From Thermothielavioides terrestris NRRL 8126 (lineage: Eukaryota; Ascomycota; Sordariomycetes; Sordariales; Chaetomiaceae), in NCBI RefSeq assembly GCF_000226115.1, contig NC_016462.1:1612001-1676000 (forward strand): a DNA stretch of 64,000 nt, read 5' to 3'. The notes below the pieces were generated by a model. The model was not told where the DNA came from and did no database searches. It was given only the letters and a program-made list of their open reading frames with translations. The position numbers were made by a program, and so were the translations under genes. Positions 21,132-31,722 of this stretch are shown here, piece after piece. Each line of letters starts with the position of its first letter. Within the stretch, counting starts at the first letter, position 1.

Positions 21132-23252
21132 CTACGACTCATACCCCTCACTGGCATACTGCTCGTCATCGCCGTCATGGTGCAGCGTGACGCTGTTGAA
21201 CTCCTCGAACGGGTCCGGCGCGTCGGCGGCGCCGGGGGTAGCGAGGCCGCTGTCGAGGGGCACGCCGACCATCTTGGTGGTGTGCATGGGCCGCGAGCCG
21301 CTGATGTCGACGCTCTCGCTCTCCTTGACGTTGCGGAAGTTGACCGTGTCGATGCCGCGGCCCTGGTGCGGGATGATGGGCGGCTTCATGTGGCGGATCA
21401 GCGCCCACTGGGTCGTGCGGAAGAAGGGGTGCGACTTGATGTCGGAGGCGCCCGCGCGGGCGCCGAGCCGGCGGTTCTCGTCCTTGATCAGGAGCTTGCG
21501 GATGAGGGATTTGCAGAGGCTGTGTGTATGCGTGTGCGCGCGTGTGTGGAGTGCGGGTTAGTTGATTCACTACACGGCTGGCTGGGGGAGGGGAAGACGG
21601 AAGGAGAGAGAGAGAACGGACTTGGATATTTGCGGCGCGCCCGCGTGGTCTGGGAACGGAATGTCCTCCCGCAGGATGTTGGCAAACGTCGCGTTGCGGT
21701 TCTTGCCCTTGAACGGCGTCGTGCCGTACAGCATCTCGTAGATCAGGATGCCGAGCGTCCACCAGTCGACGGCGCTGGTGTGCCCGCTGCCCTTGATCAC
21801 CTCGGGCGCGATGTACTCCTCCGTCCCGACGAACGAGTTGGTCCGGAAGTTGGCGATGCACGATTTGGTGTCGATGGTCGGTAGCGAGTTCGGGCTGGTG
21901 CCGTTCTTACCGATGATCATAGTGGGCTTTCCGCCCGGATCCGACTGCTTTGAGAGGTCGAAATCTGAGAGCATGATGTGGCCGGACTGATGCAGCAGGA
22001 TATCTGAGCCGGTCAGCAGGAGCGCGGGAAGAAGTTTCCTCTCGGTATCTGGCCAAACCTACTTTCTGGTTTCAAATCCCGGTAGATAAAGCCCATGAGG
22101 TGCAGATACTCCAACGCCGCCGTCACCTCGGCCGCGTAGAACCGGGCGTCGTCCTCGGATATGCACTTTCCGGGACGGGTCTGCAACGCCCTGAAGAACT
22201 CGCCGCCGCTGCAGTACTCCATGCACAGGTAGAGGTAGTCCTCCGATTGGAACGAGTGATAGAGCGTGACGATGAACGGGTGGTTGCTCGTGGCCAGGAT
22301 CTCCTGCTCTGCCAGCGCCCTCTTGATCTTGTTCCGCTTGATCATCTCCTTTTTGCTCAGCACTGCGATGCGGTCAGCAAGGGTCCAGTCCAGCGTCCAG
22401 TTAGGTGCTCATGCTGATGTGTCCAGCGGAAAACTGACCCTTCATGGCATACAACCTGTTGCTCTTCTTTTCCCTCACCAGGTACACCTTGCCCACGTCC
22501 CCCTTGCCGATCAGCTTGATCTTGTCGAAGCTCTGCGGGCCGACCTCGACGTTCCGGACCTTGATGGAATTTGAGCTGTACGTCCTGCGGAAGGCGAGCG
22601 GCGTCGGGTTCGGCGGCGGCAGCGCGCCGAGGCTGTCCGACTCGGGCGGCGCGAGAGAAGAACCGGAGGCCGCTCCGTTGGCGCCGGCGCCGGCGCCGTC
22701 AGCGAAGCCCACCGTATTTGAGTCGCCGCTCTGCTCCAGCGGCTCCTTGCCCATCTCGGCGGTGGCGGGCCGGTCCCCGTCAGGGCCGCCTCCCTTGGCG
22801 AACAGACCCTGGGCATTCGGGGCGCTGGCCACCCTCCTCAGCTTCCGCGCGAGCTCCTCCTTGGTCCCCGCGGCGGTCTTCTCGGGAGGGCCGCCGTTGG
22901 GGCCGACGACCTTCAGCACGGGAGTGTCGGGCGGGCTCGGTGGCACGGAGCCCTCATTGTGATGGCGGAGGCCGGGCTGGCCCTGGTGGGCGAAGTAGGG
23001 GTTCGCGTGGGCGGTCGGGCTGAGGGTCTCGTCGAGCGGGTTGCCCTCGCTGGCGGTGGTAGCGCTGCGCAGGCGGCCGACGCTGAAGAACCTCGTCTGG
23101 CGGAAGGCGGTCTTGGAGTCGGTGCGGGCGGCGCCGCCGTGGGCCTGGGCGGCCGTGTCGGCGCGGTCGCGGCTGCCGGAGTTGATGCGGAAGAAATTCT
23201 TCAGGCGCTGCGGGAAATGGCTGTCGCCATTGGCGGTCTTGGTGGACGGCAT
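21132..23252 (-). CDS. nrc-2: AGC serine/threonine kinase, NRC-2/flippase-kinase type
   Basis: Four exons: 23252-22439, 22362-22063, 22003-21622, 21519-21132; 627 residues, close to the size I recall for Neurospora NRC-2. Introns of 76, 59 and 102 nt are phase-consistent (AMK-V-LSKKEM; LKPE-N-ILLHQ; QIS-N-LCKSLIR). Residues 1-240 are a Ser/Pro-rich regulatory region. The kinase domain has [11 protein letters not shown] (P-loop), AMK (Lys about 271), YRDLKPEN (catalytic loop), DFD in place of [13 protein letters not shown] (activation segment end) and [14 protein letters not shown]-like hydrophobic motif [11 protein letters not shown] is near the end. DFD plus a long insert before GTEEYIAPE marks the group of yeast Fpk1/Kin82 and plant AGCVIII kinases. 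Fpk1 activates plasma-membrane phospholipid flippases; Neurospora nrc-2 represses conidiation (family knowledge). ATG at 23252 starts [10 protein letters not shown], matching NRC-2. Confidence 0.93.
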
Positions 23253-24983
23253 CCTAAGGGCGGTGGTTGTCGTCTTCGTGATGCCTGAATCATGAGGACC
23301 GGGCCATGGCGGTTCGGAACGCAGAATTGGGATGTTGGTTGTGGACGTGGATGAGGTGGGCACTGGACCGGACGGATGGTAGGCGAACCAGGGAGGCTAT
23401 GTTGGGGGGACGGCAGATGCCCGCAGCACAGCGAGCCGTGGGTACCTCTGTCAACAGGGATTCAGGCCCCTACCACAGTAACATTACAGGGCAGGCAGCG
23501 GGGACTCCCGGGTCAGCACCACGCACCGCTGACGCAAACTCACGGTCCGTATCGCACGCTGCACTCATAGTGTATATCAAATCATCTTGCTATTTTGTAA
23601 ACAAACACAAATTCCTCGTTTCCACAATGTGCTGCGACCATCGATGGTCACAGCGATGCTATGCGCACATTTCTATCGCCACTGGTGGAAGGCCCAGAAA
23701 ACGGACGCCAAGGCGGGCCGGCTGGACCTGCCAAGGAGAGCTTACCAAGTCTGGGCCTACGCTAACTCAATGGTTCACCTGGTCGCGCAGCTGAGACTCG
23801 TCAGCCTCTTGGTGGCTTGCTTGATTCTACACTATCAATGGAGCTGACAACCTCTTAGAGACCTGAGCTTGTTTCCTGTTCGCTGTCAAATTTACTTGTG
23901 GATGAGCTCAGTGGTTCGTCAGGAAAAGCGGCATTTCCTGAACTTGCCCGCTGCTGCCGGATGTCTTTCGCCTTTTTCCGAGACACGAGACGCGGTTCGA
24001 GAATCGGCAGAGGCTGGCTTACAAACACACCTACCTGTTTGGGATACGCCGTCCATAAAGGGGAAGCGGAGCTGGGCCAAGACAGCCGAGCTCTGTTGCC
24101 TCTCCTTCCAGGATCCATACCTCTGCTGTGTCCAAACACCCGGTAGGAAGCAGGATTCTGAGCCGAATCAACGCGGGTTGGCTCCGTTGAGTGCCAAGTC
24201 CAGGAGTTACTGTGTAAGGTACTCGTTTATGAAGTAACTACGCCCAAGACCATGTCCGCTCTGTCTTCTTGCCGCGAAGAAAACCGATATTCTTCGTGTC
24301 AGAACTGGCCAGTGCCAGTGGTCCAGGCTTGTGGGAAACCCCGGCGAGAGGTACTTGCAGCCCAGTGCTAAGGTACACCAATGATTGCCGTTCGACCAAC
24401 TGATCCCGGACCTGCCGCCGTCTCCACTTGGGGGTGGCCATGGAACGACTGTTTGAATGCGGGTGGCCAACTCGAAATACGAACGATATCCGACAACCAA
24501 TGCTCGTCTCCGCGGTGCGAGTCATGGTTATGTCTCATTTTCTGAGCCATCAACTTGAGCGAGATTCCAGCGGTGGTGCAACCCGTTTCTTACGGACGAG
24601 CTTTCAACGCTTCTGACGCAATAGGTGCTGGTCCGGTAGCATATGTTACGACAGCTGGTGACCCGCAGTGATGGCCTTCCTTGATGTTCCCCCTTGGCGA
24701 TGATCCCCTTAGCCCTTTCACCAGTCGACGCCGTGCTCCCTGGCTGCATGCTCCTCCTGCATGTACATGTACTGTACACCCATATCCATCGACTTACTCG
24801 TGCAAGACAACGTTCCCAAGACAACGGTCAAGGCATCGCATCCCGCTTATTTAACCACTGTTGGAGGTACAAGACGAAAGAGCAGAAGACCCAAGACACA
24901 TGGGCCACCGGTATATCCCACCCAACCCCCTTCCCACCTTCCATAATCACCTCTACCACTACCGAAGAAAAGAGAAGAAAAGG
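23253..24983. other. Intergenic region
   Basis: About 1.7 kb between the NRC-2 start and the stop of the zinc-finger gene. No gene recognised; an ACATGTACATGTACTGTAC-type palindromic cluster lies near 24760-24780. Confidence 0.5.
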
Positions 24984-25303
24984 CTACCCCAACAACCCGC
25001 GCCAGCCCTCCCATCCTTCGCCCCCGCGGCGCACCCGGTCGGCGTACTCGCGGAACATGCGCTGGGCGGCCCGCTTCGCCGCGGCGGCGGCCGCCATGTC
25101 CTCGAGCTCGCGCGCCGTGTACTCGGGCTCGTCGGGCGCGTTGCGGTCGCGCTGGGCCAGCGCGCGCGCGATGCGCGCCGCCCGCCGCCGCCGGTCCTCG
25201 TCCGTCTCCGTCTGCTGGTCGCGCACCGACGGCGTCACCTGGTTGCCCGCCGCGTCGAAGAGGTAGGCTGGTAGCGGGTCGTCGGCGTCGTTGGTGTTGT
25301 TGC

Positions 25304-25349
<46 letters not shown>

Positions 25350-26477
25350 GCTGGTACTGTTGCTGGAGTCTGTTTGTTGTCGGGGATGGTGGCGGAGGTT
25401 GTTGTTCGCGGGCCTGCGCGGGTGGAGCGGGAAGGAGGGCGAGGGCGTGCTGTTGCGCGGGCCGTCGCCGGCGTGCCAGAGGAAGGGGCAGAGGTGGGCC
25501 GTTTCGACGTGCGCGGCGAAGGCATCGCGCGTGGGAAGAGGAGGAGAGACGCAGGTGGCCCACTTGCACGTTAGCTGTTGGGCGGGCGCTGATGATGGTG
25601 GAGGTGACGTTGTTTGTGACGATGTCACTGTTGTCAACGTACGGCCGTGGACTACGAGGATGTGTTTTCGTAATGTCTCGAGGTTCTGGAGCTCCGCCGG
25701 GCAGTCCTGCCACTCGCAGCGGAAGCGGATGAAGTGCGGATTGAGCTGGAGATAGATCTGACGGGCGGAAGGAGCGGGTTTTCGCCCGGGACGCTTTCGT
25801 GGCTTCAGTTCGCTGGTCGGCTTCTTTGGTTTAGGCCGCGGTGTTGACGACCCCGGTGGCAACCCTGCTTTCATGGCCGAATAGGGGCCGAAGCCTAGTC
25901 TCCATCCCACCGGGCGGCCACGCTTCTTCGGTTGAGGCGTGACGGTGGCTAACGTGGCGGGTGCGGCAGGAGGCTGGGTGTTTTTGGGGGGCAGTATTGG
26001 CAGTTTCTTAGCCGCATCGCCAGAATGCCTGACCCTTGGTTTGGGTACAAGGTCTGAGGTGACCAGGTTTGTCTCCTCGTCGTGATCGTCATACTCGCCT
26101 GCGACTGCATCCGCCGACAGGAAACCGTCCCTCCTTGGACTGGAGTGAATGACCACTTCAACCTGGGATAACCTTCCAAGCCGGGCTGCTCCGGGGAAGG
26201 GAAGGTTGTTCTTGGGCGTTGCGTCCAGGCTGTCCGCCCGAGACTGGTCTCGACGGGCCTCGGGCTGATCGACTTCCATGCGCTCCACTTTCTCGGCATC
26301 CTCGGGTCCAGCCTGAGCGTGGCCCTGCTGTTCTTGTTGTTCGAGCGCCCGGTTCTCCTCTTCCCGATCATCTGCATCTTCCAAGCTGCTGTAATCATCT
26401 GCATCGCTTGGATTGTTGAAGCCCCCCTCCGGGCCCTCCCCTTCGCCCTCCAGATCCCAGTTCGGGTCGTAGGGCAT
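24984..26477 (-). CDS. C2H2 zinc-finger protein with AT-hook-like motif
   Basis: Single exon, 497 residues from the ATG at 26477. Acidic N-terminus (DPNWDLEGEGEGPEGG), then a basic segment with KKRGRPVGW (about residue 185), an AT-hook-like core GRP, and KPRKRPGRKP. Two C2H2 fingers follow: FRCEWQDCPAELQNLETLRK ending HILVVH, and LTCKWATCVSPPLPTRDAF ending HVETAH. The C-terminal part carries a long polyasparagine run (AAC repeats) and a charged helix (DEDRRRRAARIARALAQRD). Fingers of the CxxxxC type with long loops occur in fungal chromatin proteins; DNA binding is inference. I cannot name an ortholog. Divergent from the SDR gene. Confidence 0.82.
25290..25350. repeat. GTT/AAC trinucleotide repeat coding poly-Asn
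   Basis: About 20 near-perfect GTT units (AAC on the coding strand) inside the zinc-finger gene, giving some 15 consecutive Asn. Likely polymorphic. Confidence 0.9.
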
Positions 26478-27182
26478 TGTGCTGCCGCTGGTAAGTACAG
26501 ATCCGAGCGAATGTTGGTGATTTTGCCGAAATTGAGAGCCCTTCAGCGATAAGTTTGGCTCAATGAAGTGAAAGCGGGAGAGTCGATGAATTGGCAGGTC
26601 CGTCGAATGTTTCAATGTTTCGCAGCGATACCGTAACTCACATAACGTTATTGGTAGAGATGCTGGAACAAGACACCCTAAACGCGAGATAAAACCCTAA
26701 CCCTTACATTGCCTCCTCAACCAAGCCCATCAAGGTGCTTGGCCTGGTATGTCGCGTGTGCCCGCTGCTTCACCGAGGCAGAGATGCTTCTTTGCATGGC
26801 ACAGCAGGAAGCTGCAAGCTGATGTCGTGCGACCAGCGAGGCAACCGCCATCTGTAATCGACATTTCATCATCCTCCACTGAGAACCTCTAGTGTAAGGG
26901 CACACTGTGAACTGCATTATTAATACAACATCGTCCATCCGTGCCCATCCGGAATGTCGGGCGGGGTCACTAATCCGATTCATGGTCTCATTGAAGCAAC
27001 CAAGCACGTCTTTGGACGCGTGAAGTGGTCAAAGACAACTGCATATATACGCTCCGTGCACATCATCCATCCACCCTGATATCTTCCGGACTACCATTAC
27101 CTCCTTTGCCCAGACGCACCTTAAACCTCTGCTACCGCAACTCTACCAAGGCCCAGATTTACACCCACCCCACTCCACCAAC
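26478..27182. promoter_or_regulatory. Divergent promoter of zinc-finger and SDR genes
   Basis: About 700 nt between two divergent starts. A TATA-like CATATATA (27042-27049) lies about 140 nt before the SDR start. A short CCCTAACCC-like stretch (26694-26703) resembles 1.5 telomere units and is probably chance. Confidence 0.35.
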
Positions 27183-28191
27183 ATGGCCTCCAAGTCCTTC
27201 TACGCCGTTGTCGCCGGCGTCGGCGCCGGCACCGGCCGCTCCGTGGCCCTGCGCTTCGCACGTGCCTATCCGGTGGTGCTGTTGGCGCGCAACTCCGAGA
27301 GCTACGCCGACATTGTGGCCGAGATCCGGCAGCAGGGCGGCGAGGCTCTGGGCATCAGCACCGACACGGCCGATCCGCAGTCGGTAGCGTCGGCGTTCGA
27401 GACAATCAAGAAGGAGTTTGCCGCGGGGAGGAAGCTCGCTGCGGCGATCTGTGAGTCGGCCAAACTGGGATGGTTGTGGAGAACGTAAAAGGGAACTGCT
27501 GGATTGACGGTTGTGATAATGGCAAAAAGATAATGTCGGCGCCGGGTTCGCCATCAAGCCGTTCCTGGAGGTGTCTGCTTCCGACCTAGACGCCAGTCTA
27601 GCCAGCAACGCGTACGCCTCGCCCTAACCCCCATGTTTCTCACCCCCCGTTCATTCGCAACACTGACTCCCGCCGCCAGCCGGGGCCTGTTCAACTTCGC
27701 GCAGGCGACGCTGCCGTCGCTGCTGGACGCGGTGCCGACCAGCCCGCACCCGCCGTCGCTGATCATCACGGGCGCGACGGCGTCGGTGCGCGGCTCGGCC
27801 CGCTTCGGCACCTTCGCGGCCGGCAAGTTCGCCGTCCGCGCTCTGGGCCAGAGCCTGGCGCGCGAGTTCGGCCCGCGCGGCGTCCACGTCGCCCACGTCA
27901 TCGTCGACGGCGTCATCGACATCCCCCGGACCAAGGGGTACACCGTCAACGAGGGCAAGGAGGACGGCAAGATCAGCCCTGACGCGGTGAGTTCGGACCC
28001 GGACCCCTCCCGCGTGGCTTTTGCTGCTTGCAAAAAGCGGAGGCAACGATCCCATGGCGGATGGTTTTTTGCTGACGTGAGTGTTGTTCTCGGTTGTGTA
28101 GATCGCCGAGAGTTACTGGCATTTGCACACGCAGCATCGGTCCAGCTTTACGCAAGAGCTCGATCTGAGGCCGTATGTTGAGAAGTTTTGA
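27183..28191 (+). CDS. Atypical short-chain dehydrogenase/reductase
   Basis: Four exons: 27183-27450, 27530-27611, 27680-27986, 28102-28191; 248 residues. Introns 79, 68 and 115 nt with good signals (GTGAGT/AAAAG; GTACGC/GCCAG with CTGAC branch; GTGAGT/GTAG), phases 1, 2, 0. The Rossmann start is AVVAGVGAGTGRSVALRFAR (glycine-rich nucleotide loop) and LLARN follows strand 2. YNVGAGF is the NNAG-like segment. At the active site Ser152 and Lys166 are present (ATAS; FAAGK) but the Tyr of YxxxK is Phe162. The C-terminus VHVAHVIVDGVIDIP and ESYWHLHTQHRSSFTQEL are shared with a known group of FAAGK-type SDRs of fungi and bacteria (from memory). Substrate unknown; classical hydride-transfer chemistry would need another acid. 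Start ATG context ACCAACATGG. Confidence 0.88.
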
Positions 28192-28595
28192 GGAGCAAGC
28201 TGCGTTGGCGGTAGTCATGATGGTTGCGATTCTGTTAGCGGTAAGAATGGCAGTCAGGTGAATTTGCCTACTTGAACAGGGCATCCTTAGACGCGCGCCA
28301 ATTCGCAGAGGTATGGACGACATTATCGGGCCTACAGCCAATCTCCGAAATCGAGATATATTTGGTCGTGATCCCTATATAACCGATTGTGTCGTCCTTC
28401 GTTGCCGCGAATCAACTTTCTTGCATGGCTTGATACCCCTCTCTTGAGGTCCATCTTGACCGTGTGCTTGAAGATCCTGCGCGGCGTGGCCGTCGTTGCT
28501 GGATGCCGATCGAGGAGGAGCGCTCTGTGGGCTCGCTGTCCTCGCGCAGCCGCGCGACGTCCGTGATCTGGTTGTTCCCGTTTCGCAGCTACGCT
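28192..28595. other. Convergent 3' intergenic space
   Basis: About 400 nt between the stops of the SDR gene and TMA46. Nothing recognised. Confidence 0.5.
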
Positions 28596-29745
28596 TCAGG
28601 TGTTTGGGACTGCCTCTGGTTCTGCTGTCTCCTGCTCGCTCCCACCGTTCGTATCTCCGTTCGACTCACCGCTCGGGAGCGGAATGCCGTGCATGGCAGC
28701 CAGCCGTTCCTCTTCTCTCTTGATTCTAAGCGCTTCCGTCTCCTGCCGCAGTTTCTCGAGGTTCCAGGCACCGCCGTCATCCGATTCCGCATCTGAGTCC
28801 TCGTCCATCTTCCAGTTCCCGCTCTCGAACAGAGCACGGCCGGTTGCCTCCTTCGCCTTCCGCAGCTGCTCTTCTGCCGCCTTCTTATCTAAACGCTCCC
28901 GCTTCCACTTGGCAAACGTCTCTGGCGTCACGGGCGTGAGTTTGCCGGTGAGCTTGTGCCTCTCGGACTCGAGAAATTCCTCGAGTGTCAGTGTCTTGAG
29001 CGGCGACTTATCCAAAAGAGCCTTCTCAGCCGCTCTCTGTTCCTTCGTCTTGAACACGAACCTGAGAGGCAGTTAGCTTGGGCTCAAAACGCCAGGCCCA
29101 TACCACCGCCAATACTTACCCAGGAGGCAGAGCGTGCCTGTACATGCACTTATCGCCGTTGTTGGGGCAAACCCAGAACCAGCCGTATTTGCCGTCCTCG
29201 ATGGCCTGGAGGAAGTACTTGCACACCTTGTCGGTTGTTGTGCGCTGGTTGCCCTTCTTGGACAAGACAACGGACCGCAACTTCTCCTCGTCCCAGTCGG
29301 CCGAGGTTTCCTGCCTCTTCTTTTCCTCCTCGTCCTCCCGCGTGTCCTGGTAGACGTTCTTCTTTTCCACCTTGCGTTCCACTTCGAGGTCGTGGGCAAA
29401 CTTGCACTTCTTGCCCTTCTCGCAGTTGCCCTTCTTGTAGAAGATGCACACGACCGTCTTGGGATCGACACCGAACGGCACCTTCTGGACCTGGACAGGC
29501 TTGTTGAGAAGCATCTCGGCCTCCCGCTTGGCCTCCTCGGCGGCCTTCTTCTCGCGCTCGCGGGCGGCCTTCTCAGCCTCCTTCCGTTTCTGCTCGGCAC
29601 TCCCGCTCGCCTTCATGGACGACTGCAGGGCGGCGATCTGCTTCTTTGCCACGGCGCCCTTCTTGTTCTTCATGCCGAAAGTCTTGTCCTCGATAATCTT
29701 CTTGGCATCGGGCTTCTTGCCCTTCTCGGCCTTTTTTGGAGGCAT
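28596..29745 (-). CDS. TMA46: CCCH zinc-finger ribosome-associated protein TMA46 (DFRP1/ZC3H15 family)
   Basis: Two exons, 29745-29120 and 29061-28596; the 58-nt intron (GTAAGT...CTCAG, CTAAC branch) is phase 2 and joins ALPP-G-FVFKTKEQRAAE; 363 residues. N-terminus MPPKKAEKGKKPDAKK and KTFGMKNKKGAVAKKQ are characteristic. Two CCCH fingers: CIFYKKGNCEKGKKCKFAHD and CKYFLQAIEDGKYGWFWVCP ending CMYRH. The C-terminal DFRP domain contains LTLEEFLESERHKL, LTPVTPETFAKWK and RLDKKAAEEQ. The family binds the GTPase Rbg1/DRG1 and associates with translating ribosomes. Acidic tail (DEDSDAESDDGG) near the end. Start context CCGCCATGC. Cytoplasmic. Confidence 0.95.
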
Positions 29746-30406
29746 GGCGGGCGGGTGGGTAGTTTGTGGATGTTTTTGAGGATATTGCTGAGGCTAGAGA
29801 CCTAAGGTTTGACGCCGTGTTCCACACAGGCTGGGAGCCGCCGCGGGGGTCGGAATCGTTCGTGAGGCGGTGTTGGTTGGGGTTACGTGCAGAAGGCAAA
29901 CTTGCGGTTTCCTGGCGGGGATCACCAGAAACACCGTCCTGTTTTCAAGTTTCTGAATGGTCTCGGCGCCCCACACTGCCACCTGCTGAGCCCTGGATGT
30001 CTGAGCAGGCTGGCCCTGGCGGCGGCGATGCTGTGCCGCACGTGATCTTGAAATATTCAGTTGTATCAACCGGAGTGTAATGTTGTCTGGGAATGCGTAA
30101 CATTTACGGAGCATCAGCGATACCGTATGTACGGATATGTACCGGTACGCTGCCAGTCGGAAGCTGCGTGTCGCGCGGCTGCGATAGGTCTGGAAAGCTG
30201 TCCAGATCCAGCCGCGCTCCCATCTTACCCTCCCGCGCGACAACACCACACAAGAGCAACCTAAGGTACGGCATCCCCGCTAGCATGCGATTGCAACATG
30301 AACTGGAAAACTGATTCACCCTGTAGACGGCCGTTTCAGCTGCCATAAACCGGTCCGAAAACCCTCCTCGGCCCGACGCCGTCCAACATCCGCGCGAATC
30401 ATCACC
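29746..30406. promoter_or_regulatory. Divergent promoter of TMA46 and OST4
   Basis: About 660 nt between divergent starts. A GTAC-rich palindromic patch (30124-30150) is visible; no gene recognised. Confidence 0.4.
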
Positions 30407-30592
30407 ATGATTTCGGACTCGGAGCTCTACCGCCTTGCCATCTTCCTGGGCTCGGCGGCGATGATTCTCATCATCCTCTACCACTTCTTCGAAGTCAATG
30501 CCGACAAGGACGAGGACAAGGCTGTGAAGGAGAAGGTGCCAGCGAAACCAGGGCCTCAGCCGACGACGACTTCGTCAACCAAAGCAAGATAG
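30407..30592 (+). CDS. OST4: Oligosaccharyltransferase small subunit OST4
   Basis: 61 residues, single exon, start in strong context (ATCACCATGA). MISDSELYRLAIFLG followed by one transmembrane helix (about residues 9-27, AIFLGSAAMILIILYHFF) is the signature of Ost4, a mini-subunit that stabilises Stt3/Ost3 in the ER oligosaccharyltransferase for N-glycosylation. Yeast Ost4 has only 36 residues; here an extra hydrophilic, charged tail (NADKDEDKAVKEKVPAKPG) extends it, as is common in filamentous fungi as far as I recall. Confidence 0.92.
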   Translation: MISDSELYRLAIFLGSAAMILIILYHFFEVNADKDEDKAVKEKVPAKPGPQPTTTSSTKAR

Positions 30593-31722
30593 GAGGCGGA
30601 GCGACGCGTTTTTACGTACGATGCAGCTCGAAACCGGCACGGATTTTCTGAGACTTGAGGTCCTCAGCGATGCAACCCAACGTCTGCGATCGCACAAAAC
30701 AACCTGGTGATGTCCAGCGATCGCCGGAGGACGTTGCTTCGGCCGGCTCCCCCGAATGTACTGAAGAAGAGGCTCGTGTGGCAAACAGCGTGGCTTGCGG
30801 AGACAAGAGAACACCATGGCTCGTGAATTGTAGTTTGTACGGCTTGGGGATACGCCGTGGTTCGACGCAAAGCTTTCCTGTGCATCCCGTGTGAAGACTC
30901 TCAACTCTCGTGTCTCTCCTATGCAGTAACATTACCGTACCAGTGGTAACTCAGGTATTGTTGCATTCAGGCACCTCGTCTTCAAGAGAGCAAGACTGAG
31001 GATGTCTTCACGCGCACCCGACTCTATTGTGTAGAAGCTCCCATCATAGTGTGGGTAAGGCAGGATTGCACTGTTAATGTACTGATCGCATGGCCTTCAC
31101 TTCCAGGACGCCTTTGTCCTCCAGCTATTCTCGGAGGGTCGACAAAGCAAGTATTCCGTACAGGTACATCATTACTCACACAGCTGATCTGCTGGAGAAG
31201 CCGGCTGTCAGACTAGTCCAAAAACGGCTAGCCCTGTTCTCCTTGCATCCCCGCGCCTCACTGGGCCGCTTTCTGCTTGCCTGAGCCTGACTGCCAGTCG
31301 CTTCCCTCAAATTCTCGCGCGTCCCAGTTCTTTGCTGCCTGCCCTCAGCATCTTTCATCCACCAACCACCAGACTCATCCCTCCTATTCTCCTCCAGCGT
31401 CCAACCAAGCATTCGCTGGCCGGAAACCATCGATTCTACTCCTAGCCAAACCATATAACTCGCGACCCTTCGTTTCCCCGAGTTGCTGCCTTTGCCGCAC
31501 CGACCGCGACTACGCGCGACGTGCTGCAGCAAACTGTCGCTGCTCCGGCGACTGCCTGATCACCACTGTTCATCATCTGCCACGCAACAAACAGCGACAG
31601 CAAAGCCCGTCTCTTTTCGCTGCCGCCCTACAACAAACATACAAATCCGCGCTTGATCGCCAACTTTGCATCACCCCAACAACACTACGCACACTCGCGT
31701 TCTTGCACCTGCCGCCGCAATC
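30593..31722. other. Intergenic and YRA1 leader region
   Basis: About 1.1 kb between OST4 and YRA1. The last 250 nt are CAACA/pyrimidine-rich, like a transcribed leader. No gene recognised. Confidence 0.45.

Noticed and set aside
22401..22440. Kinase exon continuing as [13 protein letters not shown]
   Set aside because: This is read-through into intron 1; splicing at GTCAGT restores the kinase sequence MKVLSKKEM.
24847..25713. 288-codon frame with a polyglutamine run
   Set aside because: Shadow of the C2H2 zinc-finger gene in another frame; the Gln run is the AAC repeat read out of frame.
26478..26615. N-terminal extension of the zinc-finger protein
   Set aside because: Depends on a TTG start; the first ATG is at 26477 and the protein-like sequence begins there.
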